NCBI GenBank assembly: GCA_002316385.1
Contig: DCDL01000054.1
Coordinates: forward strand, 34,162 to 73,643
From: Clostridium sp. UBA1056
GTDB lineage: Bacteria; Bacillota; Clostridia; Clostridiales; Clostridiaceae
DNA length: 39,482 bases
Direction of reading: 5' to 3'
Shown: in pieces, positions 1 to 9,030 of the stretch
Numbering within the stretch: the first letter of the stretch is position 1
Layout of the letters: every line of letters starts with the position of its first letter
Position numbers and translations under genes: made by a program
The notes under the pieces: model-generated
What the model was told of the DNA's origin: nothing
Database searches by the model: none
What the model saw: the letters and a program-made list of their open reading frames with translations, nothing else

Positions 1-21
1 AAATCCACTTTTTATTATTTA

Positions 22-1512
22 TTATCTATCTAAGGATACATCGTTCATAACCTTACTAGTTTTATTATCACATACATTTTTGATAGAGGAATCTTTTCCT
101 TCTTTAATAAATTTTCCTCTAGTAGAGATAGGGTCAGAGAAAACTCCAGCACCATTTATACATCCACCAATACACATCATACCCTCTATAAAGTTACCTT
201 GCAACTTATTTATTTTTGCCATGCTTAAGGCTTTTTTTATTTCTACAGGTCCAGAAACTTTCACTGGCTTAAATTCTATAGAAATATTTTCTGTACTAAT
301 ATAATTTTCTATAGCTGCAGTAAGACCACCAGCCATACCAAAACCTCTACCTAGGACAGAGCCATCTTCGAGTTTTTCTTCATCACAAGTTTCAGGATCT
401 ATGTTAAAGGCATCTAACATAGCACAAAGTTCCTCAAAGGTTAGTACATAATCTATAACTCCAGCTACATCTGGTCTTCTAGCTTCAGCTTTTTTTGCTG
501 TACATGGACCGATGAATACAATTTTAGCATCAGGGTCTTCAGCTTTTATAGCACGTCCCATAGCTATCATTGGAGAGACAGTATTGGATATATGAGAAAC
601 CTCGGTAGGAAACTTTTTCTCAATATAGCTAAAGAAACCTGGACAACAAGAGTTAGTCATATAAGTATGTCCATCTTCCATTCTCTCTACAAATTCTTTA
701 GCTTCATGAATAGTCACCATATCTGCACCACAGGATGCCTCAAATACATTAGAGAAGCCAAGAGTTTTTAATGCAGATTTAACTTTTCCTATGGAAACAT
801 TATTGCCCATTTGTCCTGATATTGATGGAGCTACAATTGCAATCATATTGTGCTTTTTATGATATAATCTTTTAGCTACAGGAGCCACTAAGCTTTTATC
901 AGATATAGCACCAAAAGGACACGCAGTCATACAGGCTCCACATTGAATGCAATCATCCTCATTTATAACGGCACGTCTGTCAAGTTCGCCTACTTTAAGA
1001 GCCCCGGTTGGACATGCAGTTTTACATGGACGAAGAACTTCAGATATGGCATTGTAAGGGCATATCTTTTTACAAAGTCCGCATTCTTTACATAATTCTT
1101 GATTTATATATGACTTTCCACCTACGGTCATCATAGCATTAGCAGGGCACACTTCTTTACATTTATGAGTAAGGCATCCTCTGCAAGCTTCAGTTACTGT
1201 ATATTTGTTTATAGGACATCTGTCACAGGCAGCTTCTATTACATACATAATTTGCTCATTATTTTTAATGTCAATAAGATCGCTATATTCATCCTCTATA
1301 GGCATATATCCAGCGGCCAATTTAGCTCTTTGATTTACTATGGCACGTTCTTTAAATATACAACATCTATAAGTTGGTGCATCCTTATCAACTATAAATT
1401 TATGGATATTAAATATCTCTTTAGTATTTAAATTATCATTAATAGATAGAAGAACTATCTGCTTTAGTACCTCATGTTTAATTTTTTTTAGTGCTGTATC
1501 AAAAGTAAACAT
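22..1512 (-). CDS. [FeFe] hydrogenase, group B (monomeric), 496 aa
   Basis: Predicted cytosolic iron-only hydrogenase that exchanges electrons between ferredoxin-type carriers and protons/H2. The N-terminal 200 residues are cysteine-rich: a CxxC...CRGC cluster region around residues 96-122, then ferredoxin-like 4Fe-4S motifs (CxxCGLCxxxCP near 141-151, CxxCGACxxxCP near 188-198). The C-terminal half holds the three H-cluster motifs: TNSCCP (about 286-291), GPCTAKKAE (about 335-343) and EGMMCIGGC (about 443-451). The length and the P1 motif without a following Trp fit the group B1/B3 family rather than the CpI-type group A enzyme. I place the start at the ATG at 1512, because AAGGAGG lies just upstream; an in-frame ATG at 1536 would add eight residues and has no such site. 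It is a single gene with no hydrogenase partner subunit adjacent. The physiological direction is not known for most group B enzymes. Confidence 0.93.
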   Translation of the reverse strand: MFTFDTALKKIKHEVLKQIVLLSINDNLNTKEIFNIHKFIVDKDAPTYRCCIFKERAIVNQRAKLAAGYMPIEDEYSDLIDIKNNEQIMYVIEAACDRCPINKYTVTEACRGCLTHKCKEVCPANAMMTVGGKSYINQELCKECGLCKKICPYNAISEVLRPCKTACPTGALKVGELDRRAVINEDDCIQCGACMTACPFGAISDKSLVAPVAKRLYHKKHNMIAIVAPSISGQMGNNVSIGKVKSALKTLGFSNVFEASCGADMVTIHEAKEFVERMEDGHTYMTNSCCPGFFSYIEKKFPTEVSHISNTVSPMIAMGRAIKAEDPDAKIVFIGPCTAKKAEARRPDVAGVIDYVLTFEELCAMLDAFNIDPETCDEEKLEDGSVLGRGFGMAGGLTAAIENYISTENISIEFKPVKVSGPVEIKKALSMAKINKLQGNFIEGMMCIGGCINGAGVFSDPISTRGKFIKEGKDSSIKNVCDNKTSKVMNDVSLDR

Positions 1513-1682
1513 TATGATCCTCCTTAATTCCGTCATATTGTTAATTTTTTAACCAAATCTAATTATAACACCATTTAATTATTATTCAATAGGGATAAGC
1601 ATTTAAAAATAAAAGTTTGGTAAGAATATATTGGTAAGAATAGATTAAATAATACAAAATATAATACGGATGGTAAGTATGT

Positions 1683-3089
1683 ATGAATAGTGAGTTAAAG
1701 AAGACAAAAGATAGATTAGCTATAAAACTAGGACAATTACATAGAGATGCTATGAAAGAAAATTTGCCTTTAATAATTGTTTTGCAGGGAAAATATACTG
1801 ATAAGGAGAAAAAGTTAATTAATTCTTTACTTAGTATATTTGAATATAAGGGCACATCGCTATATACTGATAAAGAAGTATATAATACTGATAAAGATAA
1901 TTGCTTATTAAGAGCAAAGCTACTATGGGATAATATCCCTTGCAAAGGTAACACCACAATATTTTATACGAAAAAATACCATGATTTACTGGATGATAAT
2001 GAAAAGGTATATTTGCAAATATTTCAGCAATCTTTAATAGATGAAGGATATATAATAATAAAGTTTATTTTTATTGAAAATGGAAATAAATCTTATAATA
2101 AAAACATAGAATTAAAAAGGAGCATGAGTAGTGAAGGTGTAGTAAGTTGGAATGAAATAAATTTAGACAGCAAAGATAAATATATAGATTTCTACGAAAA
2201 ACTTATTATGGAATTAACTGAAGTCGTAAATAAATTAAAAGAGAATAAACCAAACTTAGAAACTGCATTCTGTGAATATGAAGAGTGTAGTAATATAAAA
2301 GAAGTTGATAAAGCTAGCTTAGAAATAAAGAATAAAATTACTTTAGAGTCTTTGGATAGTATGAAAAGAAACTCTAATGGAGATGTATCCGGTATAAAGG
2401 TTAATTGTGGAAGTGTATCTAAAAATTTATACAAGGATAGAATGAAGGAACTGCAATTATTACTATCAAGTCAGCAAAAGAAACTATTAAATGAAAAAAA
2501 ATCTTTAATTATTTTGTACGAAGGTTGGGATGCTGCTGGAAAAGGTGGTAATATAAAGAGAGTTGTTAAAAGATTAGATCCTACAGGATATAAAGTTGTG
2601 CCAATATCAGCACCAACCGAAGATGAACAGAAATATCATTATATGAGAAGGTTTTGGAGGCATATTCCATTACCTGGTGAAGTTACTATATTTGATAGGT
2701 CTTGGTATGGAAGAGTTTTAGTAGAAAACGTAGAGAGGCTAACTGATCCATGGAAAATAGAGAAGGCTTATGATGAAATTAATATGCTAGAAGATTTCCT
2801 AATAGAGAATAGATGTATACTTATAAAGATATTTATAAATATATCAAAGTATGAACAACTAAAAAGATTTAATAAAAGGATGAATAATCCTTTTAAAGCC
2901 TATAAAATAACTAATGAAGACTGGAGGAATAGAGCGAAGTGGGATAAATATAAAGAAGCTATAAGTACATGTATAGCTACAACTTCCAAAAGCCATAATC
3001 CTTGGATTATTATTGATGGAGATTCAAAATATAATGCTAGGATAAAATGCTTAGAATACATATGTGAGGTTCTAAAGAAAAATTTATGA
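1683..3089 (+). CDS. PPK2-family polyphosphate phosphotransferase, two fused domains
   Basis: Predicted polyphosphate:nucleotide phosphotransferase of the PPK2 family, 468 aa. The C-terminal domain is intact: Walker A GWDAAGKGG at residues 281-289, FDRSWYGR (Walker B region) at 337-344, and the conserved RAKWDKY stretch further on. The N-terminal half aligns by eye with the same fold (LIIVLQGKYTDKEK at about 30-43, TIFYTKKYHD at about 92-101), but both motifs have lost their catalytic residues, so this is a degenerate copy. The tandem arrangement matches the PAP-type polyphosphate:AMP phosphotransferases (class II PPK2). The AMP substrate is inferred from that architecture. The ribosome binding site before the ATG is weak. 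A small gene follows after about 50 bases. Confidence 0.87.
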   Translation: MNSELKKTKDRLAIKLGQLHRDAMKENLPLIIVLQGKYTDKEKKLINSLLSIFEYKGTSLYTDKEVYNTDKDNCLLRAKLLWDNIPCKGNTTIFYTKKYHDLLDDNEKVYLQIFQQSLIDEGYIIIKFIFIENGNKSYNKNIELKRSMSSEGVVSWNEINLDSKDKYIDFYEKLIMELTEVVNKLKENKPNLETAFCEYEECSNIKEVDKASLEIKNKITLESLDSMKRNSNGDVSGIKVNCGSVSKNLYKDRMKELQLLLSSQQKKLLNEKKSLIILYEGWDAAGKGGNIKRVVKRLDPTGYKVVPISAPTEDEQKYHYMRRFWRHIPLPGEVTIFDRSWYGRVLVENVERLTDPWKIEKAYDEINMLEDFLIENRCILIKIFINISKYEQLKRFNKRMNNPFKAYKITNEDWRNRAKWDKYKEAISTCIATTSKSHNPWIIIDGDSKYNARIKCLEYICEVLKKNL

Positions 3090-3138
3090 TACAGTGAGAC
3101 TTTAATTATAAGAATACTAAATTAAGGAGGAAATTATA

Positions 3139-3471
3139 ATGGATAATAAAATTAATCTTATATGGAGAAGTAATGATAATAGTTTTGTGATAGGTGAGAT
3201 ATTAAATAGTGATCATAGATATTATTTTAAATATAATCCAGAGAAAGTAAAAAAGGCCATGGAAGAAGGATTTAACGCATTAGAAGGATTCCCACGTATA
3301 AATTCAAAATACTTTAGTGAAGAGCCTTTTAAATTATTCACTAGTTGGCTTGAGGAGAGTCATAAGGGAAGTGAATTAACTTTTGAAATGCTTAGAGGAT
3401 TTACTTATGGGCAGTTTAAATTTGAAGAAACTATGGAAAATGTTAAAGATAGTAGTGAAGTAATAGCATAA
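3139..3471 (+). CDS. Small protein with HipA N-terminal-like domain
   Basis: A 110-aa protein with a strong AAGGAGGA ribosome binding site nine bases before its ATG. The stretch from about residue 6 to 60 (NLIWRSNDN, FVIGEIL, YYFKYNPEKVKKAMEEGF, then a proline/phenylalanine segment) resembles the N-terminal beta-rich domain seen in HipA kinases and in related small phage or abortive-infection proteins. The HipA kinase domain is absent. No transmembrane segment or signal peptide is visible. It sits 50 bases after the PPK2 gene and could be co-transcribed. The family resemblance comes from recalled sequence pattern only, so no function is assigned. Confidence 0.7.
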   Translation: MDNKINLIWRSNDNSFVIGEILNSDHRYYFKYNPEKVKKAMEEGFNALEGFPRINSKYFSEEPFKLFTSWLEESHKGSELTFEMLRGFTYGQFKFEETMENVKDSSEVIA

Positions 3472-3555
3472 AATAAAGGACAAAATATTTAAATTTAAGT
3501 ATTTTCATTTTTATTGTTAAATCGTATTAATTATCATAGAGAAATTATAATAAGA

Positions 3556-3654
3556 GGCTTTCGCAAAAAAACTAATCTAAATAAATATTGAATAAGTACT
3601 TAAAGTACATCTTCAACGTTTTATATAAGATTAGTAATATATTTTGAGAAAGCC
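3556..3654. repeat. Interspersed hairpin repeat, copy A (MITE-like)
   Basis: A 99-bp unit bounded by imperfect terminal inverted repeats, GGCTTTCGCAAAA at the left and TTTTGAGAAAGCC at the right. An inner inverted pair (ACTAATCT / AGATTAGT) lets the whole unit fold into one long hairpin. A related unit lies at 38827-38897; the two share most of the right half. No ORF is inside. The arrangement fits a non-autonomous miniature element or a REP-like repeat. Confidence 0.65.
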
Positions 3655-3656
3655 AC

Positions 3657-4040
3657 ATGCATTGTAAAATTGATAATCTTTGGGAACTTCAATATAAAAA
3701 GATACTAATTGTTCTTATTATAGATGGAAGTGGGTCTAATGTATTTAATTGTGAAATATATAGAAATATTAAATATCAGAAAAAGATTTATTTAAGAGGT
3801 AATAAGTTTAAGTCAGCAATAGATAAGCTAGAAATTAAATATAAATGGAATTATCAAAGGTTGTAGTTTTTTGCTAGAGAAGATAAAATTTTAAGAATTT
3901 CTAGAATCGAGTTAATAGAAAGTGTTGCAGATGATAACAGTGAAAGACTAAAAGTGCTAGATGCATGTAAAGAGTATGAACTAGATAATAAATATATGGT
4001 GAGAGAAGTGGTAGGATATAAATCGGTAAGAGATTTATAA
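3657..4040 (+). pseudogene. Degenerate ORF interrupted by an amber codon
   Basis: An open frame of 128 codons that is continuous except for a TAG at 3864-3866. The first 69 codons end at that TAG; the same frame then runs on without a shift to a TAA at 4038-4040 and encodes a charged sequence (ending EVVGYKSVRDL) that looks protein-like. The apparent ATG lies three bases after the hairpin repeat at 3556-3654, so the 5' end may have been replaced when the repeat arrived. There is no good ribosome binding site. I do not recognise the family. A single-base sequencing error at the TAG is possible. Confidence 0.4.
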
Positions 4041-4097
4041 GATTAACTTCTAATTCCAAAGTATCATCATATCTGCACGAATCCAGTGTGTAGTTAA

Positions 4098-4128
4098 AAA
4101 GACCTGAGACTTTTAGTCTTAGGCCTTC
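4098..4128 (+). terminator. Hairpin, possible terminator after the broken ORF
   Basis: CCTGAGAC (4103-4110) pairs with GTCTTAGG (4116-4123) over a five-base loop, and AAG/CTT extends the stem. The downstream T-tract is short and interrupted, so termination efficiency is uncertain. Confidence 0.4.
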
Positions 4129-4224
4129 TCTTATATATACATATTAAAATTCTATTTAATATGTAAAATTAATATGAATATTATTACTAATTTGTTTACA
4201 ATAAAATGCAAAAGATTAACTATA

Positions 4225-4254
4225 TTGATTATTTTCTACATATTGTAGTAAAAT
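4225..4254 (+). promoter_or_regulatory. Candidate sigma-A promoter for the dlt operon
   Basis: TTGATT at 4225-4230 and TAAAAT at 4249-4254, separated by 18 bases, lie upstream of dltX. In DNA this AT-rich such matches occur by chance, so this is only the best-looking candidate. Confidence 0.25.
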
Positions 4255-4459
4255 ACTAAATGTATAGTTGTTAAGAATTAATAAAGTAAAAGTATAAGTA
4301 AACTAGGTTAATATGTTATATAAGTTTTATTAAAGTTTCTACATTAAATTTACTTATAATCTTAGATTATACTAAGGAATATTAATGAATTTTATTTGTT
4401 AGAACTTATATATTAAAATTATTAATTAGTTTTAAGTAGGAGATTAGGAGATAAATTAT

Positions 4460-4603
4460 ATGAAGAAGTTTTTTAAGAAGTATAAATTAAATAAAGGTGA
4501 GGTTTTAGCAATGATTATGTTAACTTTATTTTTAGTTAGTGCATATTTACTTTATGTACTTCAAAAGACTAAAGAAATACCATTCATTTACAATCAGTTT
4601 TAG
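4460..4603 (+). CDS. dltX: DltX, small membrane peptide of the D-alanylation operon
   Basis: A 47-aa peptide: a basic N-terminus (MKKFFKKYK), one hydrophobic segment at about residues 16-34, and the C-terminal motif PFIYNQF. A single membrane span followed by FIYxxF at the extreme C-terminus is the signature of DltX, a peptide needed for D-alanine transfer to teichoic acids in other Firmicutes, where its C-terminus is functionally important. An AGGAG site precedes the ATG. The gene ends 13 bases before dltD, with the next ribosome binding site in between. It heads the operon, as dltX commonly does, but is followed here by dltD instead of dltA. Confidence 0.88.
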   Translation: MKKFFKKYKLNKGEVLAMIMLTLFLVSAYLLYVLQKTKEIPFIYNQF

Positions 4604-4616
4604 TAGGGAGGAAATT

Positions 4617-5801
4617 ATGAAAAAATCATTTATTATAGGTATACCAATAATATTAGCAATAATATTTATTTCTATATTTAATTTAATAGTAAACAAAGAA
4701 ATTGAACAATTAAAAAGTAGTAAAGATTTAACAACCATCAAACATGCTTACGGTGGAGATGTTAAGAAAAATGGAGTTGAATTTAGAGATGTATCTTTAG
4801 AAAACAATGATTTAATGCTATTGGGATCATCAGAATTAAGTAATCCTGTTCCACAAAATCCAGTTAATTTATTTCCGTTTAATGATAGCAAATATGACAT
4901 AAGTATATTTGGAACTGCATATGTTCAAGATCTTCAGCATGCAATTATGCTAGGTGGAGGTGACAATTATAATAATTCTAAGGTAGCATTGGTAGCTTCA
5001 CTACAATGGTTCTGGAATAAGGATGGCATAAGTAGTGAAAATTTTATTCCACTATTTTCTGATTTGCAATTTTATCAGTTTCTAAATAATTCTAAAATAT
5101 CAAAGGAAAATAAAACATATTTAGCAAAGAGAGTTGCTACTTTGCTAAAAGATTCTGATATATTTCAAGAGGAGAGAGTCTATGCAGAATTATTTATAGG
5201 AGAAACTTTCATTGATAAGGTAAAATATAATTGTCTTCTACCTTATTTTAAAACAAAACAGAAGTTACTTGAAACTAGAGATAAGGTTGCTCTTTTAAAA
5301 GAGATGAAATCTCTACCAGATAAGTCTAATGTTAATACTGTAAAATCAATAGACTTTAAGGAGCAATATAAACTTGCTGAGAGCCAAGGTATGGAGAAGG
5401 TTTCTGATAATATGTTTAATGTATCTGATGAATATTACAATAAATATTTAAAAGACATAGAATCGAGTCTTAAAAATACATATAAGGATATAAATATTTT
5501 AGATTCAGCGGAATTTGAAGATTTTAAGTTTTTACTAAGTGTATGTAAGGATTTAGGCATTAAACCATATATAATTTTAATGAATGTAAATGGTTGGTAT
5601 TACGATTATACAGGAGTTTTAGAGGAGGAAAGAACACAGTTTTATAATAAATTAGAAAGTATAGCTAAAGATAATAATTTTGATGTATTAAACTTACAAA
5701 AGTATGAATATGAAAAGTATTATTTAACTGATGTCATGCATTTAGGATGGAAAGGCTGGCTAAATGTATCAGAAGAAATGAGTAATCATTTTAAAGATTA
5801 A
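4617..5801 (+). CDS. dltD: DltD, D-alanyl-lipoteichoic acid biosynthesis protein
   Basis: Membrane-anchored SGNH-like protein that completes D-alanine transfer to teichoic acid on the outer face of the membrane. One N-terminal membrane anchor lies at about residues 5-26. The catalytic-type serine motif GSSELS is at 70-75, and the C-terminal Asp/His pair is in TDVMHLGWKGW (His about 375). The protein is 394 aa, the usual size. The start is the ATG at 4617, directly after a GGGAGG site; an upstream in-frame start at 4539 would overlap dltX and is rejected. DltD is usually the last gene of dltXABCD; here it sits between dltX and dltA. Confidence 0.93.
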   Translation: MKKSFIIGIPIILAIIFISIFNLIVNKEIEQLKSSKDLTTIKHAYGGDVKKNGVEFRDVSLENNDLMLLGSSELSNPVPQNPVNLFPFNDSKYDISIFGTAYVQDLQHAIMLGGGDNYNNSKVALVASLQWFWNKDGISSENFIPLFSDLQFYQFLNNSKISKENKTYLAKRVATLLKDSDIFQEERVYAELFIGETFIDKVKYNCLLPYFKTKQKLLETRDKVALLKEMKSLPDKSNVNTVKSIDFKEQYKLAESQGMEKVSDNMFNVSDEYYNKYLKDIESSLKNTYKDINILDSAEFEDFKFLLSVCKDLGIKPYIILMNVNGWYYDYTGVLEEERTQFYNKLESIAKDNNFDVLNLQKYEYEKYYLTDVMHLGWKGWLNVSEEMSNHFKD

Positions 5802-5820
5802 TATAAAGGTGGTAACAAAA

Positions 5821-7335
5821 GTGAATTTATTACTTAAAATAAGAGAGTATTCAATAGATAAAAGAATGGCAGTTATTTGTGATGAAGAAAAGCTTACATA
5901 TGAAGAACTGGACAAGCTTTCTGATGAATTTGCAGCATATATGATAGAAAAGTATAAATATGATAAGTCACCTATTGTTATTTACGGTAATAAGGATAAT
6001 CTTATACTAGTATTAATTGTAGGAGCATTAAAATCTGGTAGAGCATATGTTCCGTTAGATGTAACATTTCCTATAGAAAGAGTTAATCAGGTAATAAACG
6101 AGGTGAATCCTAAAGTTATAGTAAATTTTACAAATAATCTTATAGATAATGATAATGTTTTTAGCAAAGAAGAAATGTTAACAGAAATAAAAAGATATAA
6201 GGGAGCTATAGTATCTCAGGATAATTGGCTAAAAGAAAATGAGAATGCCTATATATTATTTACATCAGGTAGTACAGGATTACCAAAAGGAGTGCAAATA
6301 ACTAAAAATAATATAGACTCTTTTACAAATTGGTTTGAAAAATTTCTTAGAATAAATAAAGAGAATGATGTGATTATGAATCAAGTATCCTATTCATTTG
6401 ATGTATCAGTAATACCAATTTATTTAGGGCTAATTTGTGGTAAAACATTATTTAGCTTATCAAAAGATACATTAGAGGACTTTAAACGATTATTTAATGC
6501 TTTAAAGATTTCAAACATAAAGACATGGGTTTCTACACCTGCATTAGCTGAAATGTGCATTAGAGACAGTAATTTTAATAAGGAATTAATGCCTAAGCTA
6601 AACACATTCGTATTTGCTGGAGAGGTATTATCTAAGAAGTTAGTAAAAGAACTTATGTTAAGATTTCCTGGAGTTAGGATAATAAATGGATATGGTCCAA
6701 CTGAGGGGACAGTATTATTATCAGCGGTTGATGTGAGTGAAGAAATGATTGAAGATAGTAGAGAGATACCAATAGGATATCCAATGGATGGTGCTATTCT
6801 TAAAATTGTAGATGAAAGTGGCAATACTATGCCAGAAGGAGAAAAAGGAGAATTACTAGCTATTGGCAATAGCATAAGTAAGGGATATTTTAATAATGAG
6901 GAAATCACTAAAAAGGTATTTTTTAATGAAAATATAGAAGGTAAACTACTTAGCGGTTATAGAACTGGAGATTTAGCTTACTATGATGGTAATATGATTT
7001 ATTATTGTGGAAGAAAGGATTTCCAAATAAAACTAAATGGATTCAGAATAGAGCTTGAAGATATAGAGAATAATTTAAGAAGAGTAAATATTGTTAATAA
7101 CTGTGCAGTATTTCCTATATATAAAGATGATAAGATATCTCATATAATGGGTGTAATTACACTAAATGAAGATAACGGATTAAGTAATCTTAAAAATTCT
7201 ATATTAATAAAAGATGAATTAAAGCAGTATATACCATCTTATATGATTCCGAGAAATATTAAGATAATAAAGCAATTTCCTATAAACACCAATGGAAAGA
7301 TAGATAGAAAAAGACTTATGGAGGAAATAAAATGA
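5821..7335 (+). CDS. dltA: DltA, D-alanine--D-alanyl carrier protein ligase
   Basis: Adenylating enzyme that activates D-alanine with ATP and loads it on the phosphopantetheine arm of DltC. About 504 aa. The AMP-binding motifs are present: FTSGSTGLPKG near residues 147-157, GYGPTEGT, YRTGDLA, and the C-terminal lysine motif NTNGKIDRKRL. The GTG at 5821 is the preferred start because AAAGGTGG lies eight bases upstream; the frame is also open from a GTG at 5809, which overlaps that site. The stop codon overlaps the dltB start in the ATGA arrangement, indicating translational coupling. Confidence 0.95.
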   Translation: MNLLLKIREYSIDKRMAVICDEEKLTYEELDKLSDEFAAYMIEKYKYDKSPIVIYGNKDNLILVLIVGALKSGRAYVPLDVTFPIERVNQVINEVNPKVIVNFTNNLIDNDNVFSKEEMLTEIKRYKGAIVSQDNWLKENENAYILFTSGSTGLPKGVQITKNNIDSFTNWFEKFLRINKENDVIMNQVSYSFDVSVIPIYLGLICGKTLFSLSKDTLEDFKRLFNALKISNIKTWVSTPALAEMCIRDSNFNKELMPKLNTFVFAGEVLSKKLVKELMLRFPGVRIINGYGPTEGTVLLSAVDVSEEMIEDSREIPIGYPMDGAILKIVDESGNTMPEGEKGELLAIGNSISKGYFNNEEITKKVFFNENIEGKLLSGYRTGDLAYYDGNMIYYCGRKDFQIKLNGFRIELEDIENNLRRVNIVNNCAVFPIYKDDKISHIMGVITLNEDNGLSNLKNSILIKDELKQYIPSYMIPRNIKIIKQFPINTNGKIDRKRLMEEIK

Positions 7336-8495
7336 TAAAATTAACACAGTATGGAGATTATTTCTATCTGTATATACTATTATTATCACTTATTCCAGCT
7401 ATAGTGTTGGGTATAAAGGGAAAAAATATAAAACCCTATGGTATAGTATTATCTATATTTATGGTAGGAGTGATTATAGGGGTAAAGTCAGTAGGAATTG
7501 TATTATTTATAATGTTTTTACTAGGAGAAATCATATTAATCAATTCATACTTAGAGATACGTGATAGAACAGATAATAAATTTATATATTACTTAGCACT
7601 ATTTTTATCAATGTTACCCATAATAATAACAAAGGTATCAGCTAAATCGATCTATGGGCCTATAGGATTTATTGGATTATCCTATTTAAACTTTAAGTCT
7701 ATACAGATAATTATAGAGATATATGATGGAACTATAAAAGAAATTAAGTTTTCTACTTTAGTATATTTCATCATATTTTTTCCAACTCTAAGTTCAGGTC
7801 CTATTGATAGGTATAGAAGGTTTGAAGAAAATCTAAATACTAAAATAGAGAAAGAGGATTATATAAATAATTACTTATTTGAAGGATTAAAAAAAATAAT
7901 TAAGGGAGTAGGATATAAGTTTGTAATAGCGTATATTATAAATACTCTATGGATGAGTAAAATTCCAACGGATATAACATTCTTAAATAGTTTGAACTAT
8001 ATGTATGCTTATAGTTTATATTTATTCTTTGATTTTGCTGGATATAGCTCTTTTGCAGTAGGTACAAGCTATATTATTGGTATTAAAACACCAGAGAATT
8101 TTGACAAACCATTTCTTAGTAAGGATATGAAGGAATTTTGGACAAGATGGCATATATCTCTTTCAAGGTGGTTTGGAGATTATCTATACTCTAGAATTCT
8201 TTTAAGCTCTATGAGAAAGAAAAGATTTAAAGATAGATTTAGGGCATCTCATTTTGCTCAAATGATAACTATGCTTACAATGGGAGTTTGGCATGGATTA
8301 GAAGTATTCTATATAATATATGGAATATATCAAGGTAGTGTTTTGGTACTTACAGATATAGTACAAAGAAAATCTAAGTTTTATAAAAAACATAAAAAAG
8401 AGAAATGGTTTCAAAGAGTTCAGATTTTAATTAATTTTCATGTAGCTTGTTTTGGATTATTGTTATTCTCAGGGTATTTATTTACTCATAAATAA
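7332..8495 (+). CDS. dltB: DltB, MBOAT-family D-alanyl transfer protein
   Basis: Polytopic membrane O-acyltransferase that takes D-alanine from DltC for transfer across the membrane. 387 aa with many hydrophobic segments from residue 10 onward. The MBOAT signature regions are visible: FWTRWHISLSRWFGDYLY and, further on, MGVWHGLEV with the conserved catalytic-type histidine. The start overlaps the last codon of dltA by four bases. An 89-base gap separates it from dltC. Confidence 0.95.
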   Translation: MIKLTQYGDYFYLYILLLSLIPAIVLGIKGKNIKPYGIVLSIFMVGVIIGVKSVGIVLFIMFLLGEIILINSYLEIRDRTDNKFIYYLALFLSMLPIIITKVSAKSIYGPIGFIGLSYLNFKSIQIIIEIYDGTIKEIKFSTLVYFIIFFPTLSSGPIDRYRRFEENLNTKIEKEDYINNYLFEGLKKIIKGVGYKFVIAYIINTLWMSKIPTDITFLNSLNYMYAYSLYLFFDFAGYSSFAVGTSYIIGIKTPENFDKPFLSKDMKEFWTRWHISLSRWFGDYLYSRILLSSMRKKRFKDRFRASHFAQMITMLTMGVWHGLEVFYIIYGIYQGSVLVLTDIVQRKSKFYKKHKKEKWFQRVQILINFHVACFGLLLFSGYLFTHK

Positions 8496-8584
8496 AGCTA
8501 AAAAATTTAAATAGTATTGATAAATATATAATATATAGAATGTATAATAAAATTAGATAAATTAAGTTTTAGGAGGAAAATTAA

Positions 8585-8815
8585 ATGAAAGAAAAAGTAT
8601 TAGATATATTTGAGGAAGTAACTGGAACTGATGAAATAAGAGAGGATTTAGACTTAGATTTATTTGAGGCTGGATTATTAGATTCATTAGGAATTATAGA
8701 AGTGTTACTAAAAATAGAAGAGGTATTTGGTATTAAGCTTCAACCAACGGATCTAGAAAGAACGGATATGGCTACAGCAAACAATTTAATTGCTTTTTTA
8801 AGTAGTAGAATATAA
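8585..8815 (+). CDS. dltC: DltC, D-alanyl carrier protein
   Basis: A 76-aa acyl-carrier-like protein that receives D-alanine from DltA and presents it to DltB. The phosphopantetheine attachment serine lies in LLDSLGIIE at about residue 35. It is highly acidic, as carrier proteins are. TAGGAGGAAAA precedes the ATG. It is the last gene of the operon and is followed by a strong terminator. Confidence 0.95.
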   Translation: MKEKVLDIFEEVTGTDEIREDLDLDLFEAGLLDSLGIIEVLLKIEEVFGIKLQPTDLERTDMATANNLIAFLSSRI

Positions 8816-8832
8816 AATTAAATTTTAGTAAG

Positions 8833-8869
8833 GAGAATGCTAGCACACTAAAAATAGCATTCTCTTTTT
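8833..8869 (+). terminator. Rho-independent terminator of the dlt operon
   Basis: GAGAATGCT (8833-8841) pairs perfectly with AGCATTCTC (8856-8864) over a 14-base loop, followed by a T-run. Confidence 0.88.
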
Positions 8870-9030
8870 ATTTCTATAGAAGATATGTATCAAATAGGAT
8901 ATAATGTATCTAGTAGAAATTAGTAAAGAATAGACTACAAAGTAGATTATATATGGATTTATATGAAAGTTTATAACACATAAAATAATATAAATATTAA
9001 TCAATTAAAAGATAAAAAGGAAGTGTACAT

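Larger units (their letters stand above)
4041..4459. other. Intergenic region upstream of the dlt operon
   Basis: About 420 bases of very AT-rich DNA with no credible ORF on either strand. It contains the hairpin at 4098-4128 and a candidate vegetative promoter at 4225-4254, which would give the dlt transcript a leader of roughly 200 nt. I see no recognisable riboswitch or T-box in that leader. Confidence 0.5.

Noticed and set aside
1586..1957. Minus-strand 123-codon ORF overlapping the PPK2 start
   Set aside because: It overlaps the coding 5' part of the PPK2 gene, and its Leu/Ser/Tyr-rich translation and lack of a ribosome binding site indicate a shadow frame.
4539..4616. Upstream extension of dltD
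   Set aside because: It would overlap dltX in another frame; the ATG at 4617 has a GGGAGG site and gives the normal membrane-anchor start.
6420..6908. Minus-strand 162-codon ORF within dltA
   Set aside because: Antisense shadow of a well conserved gene; hydrophobic low-complexity translation without a start signal.
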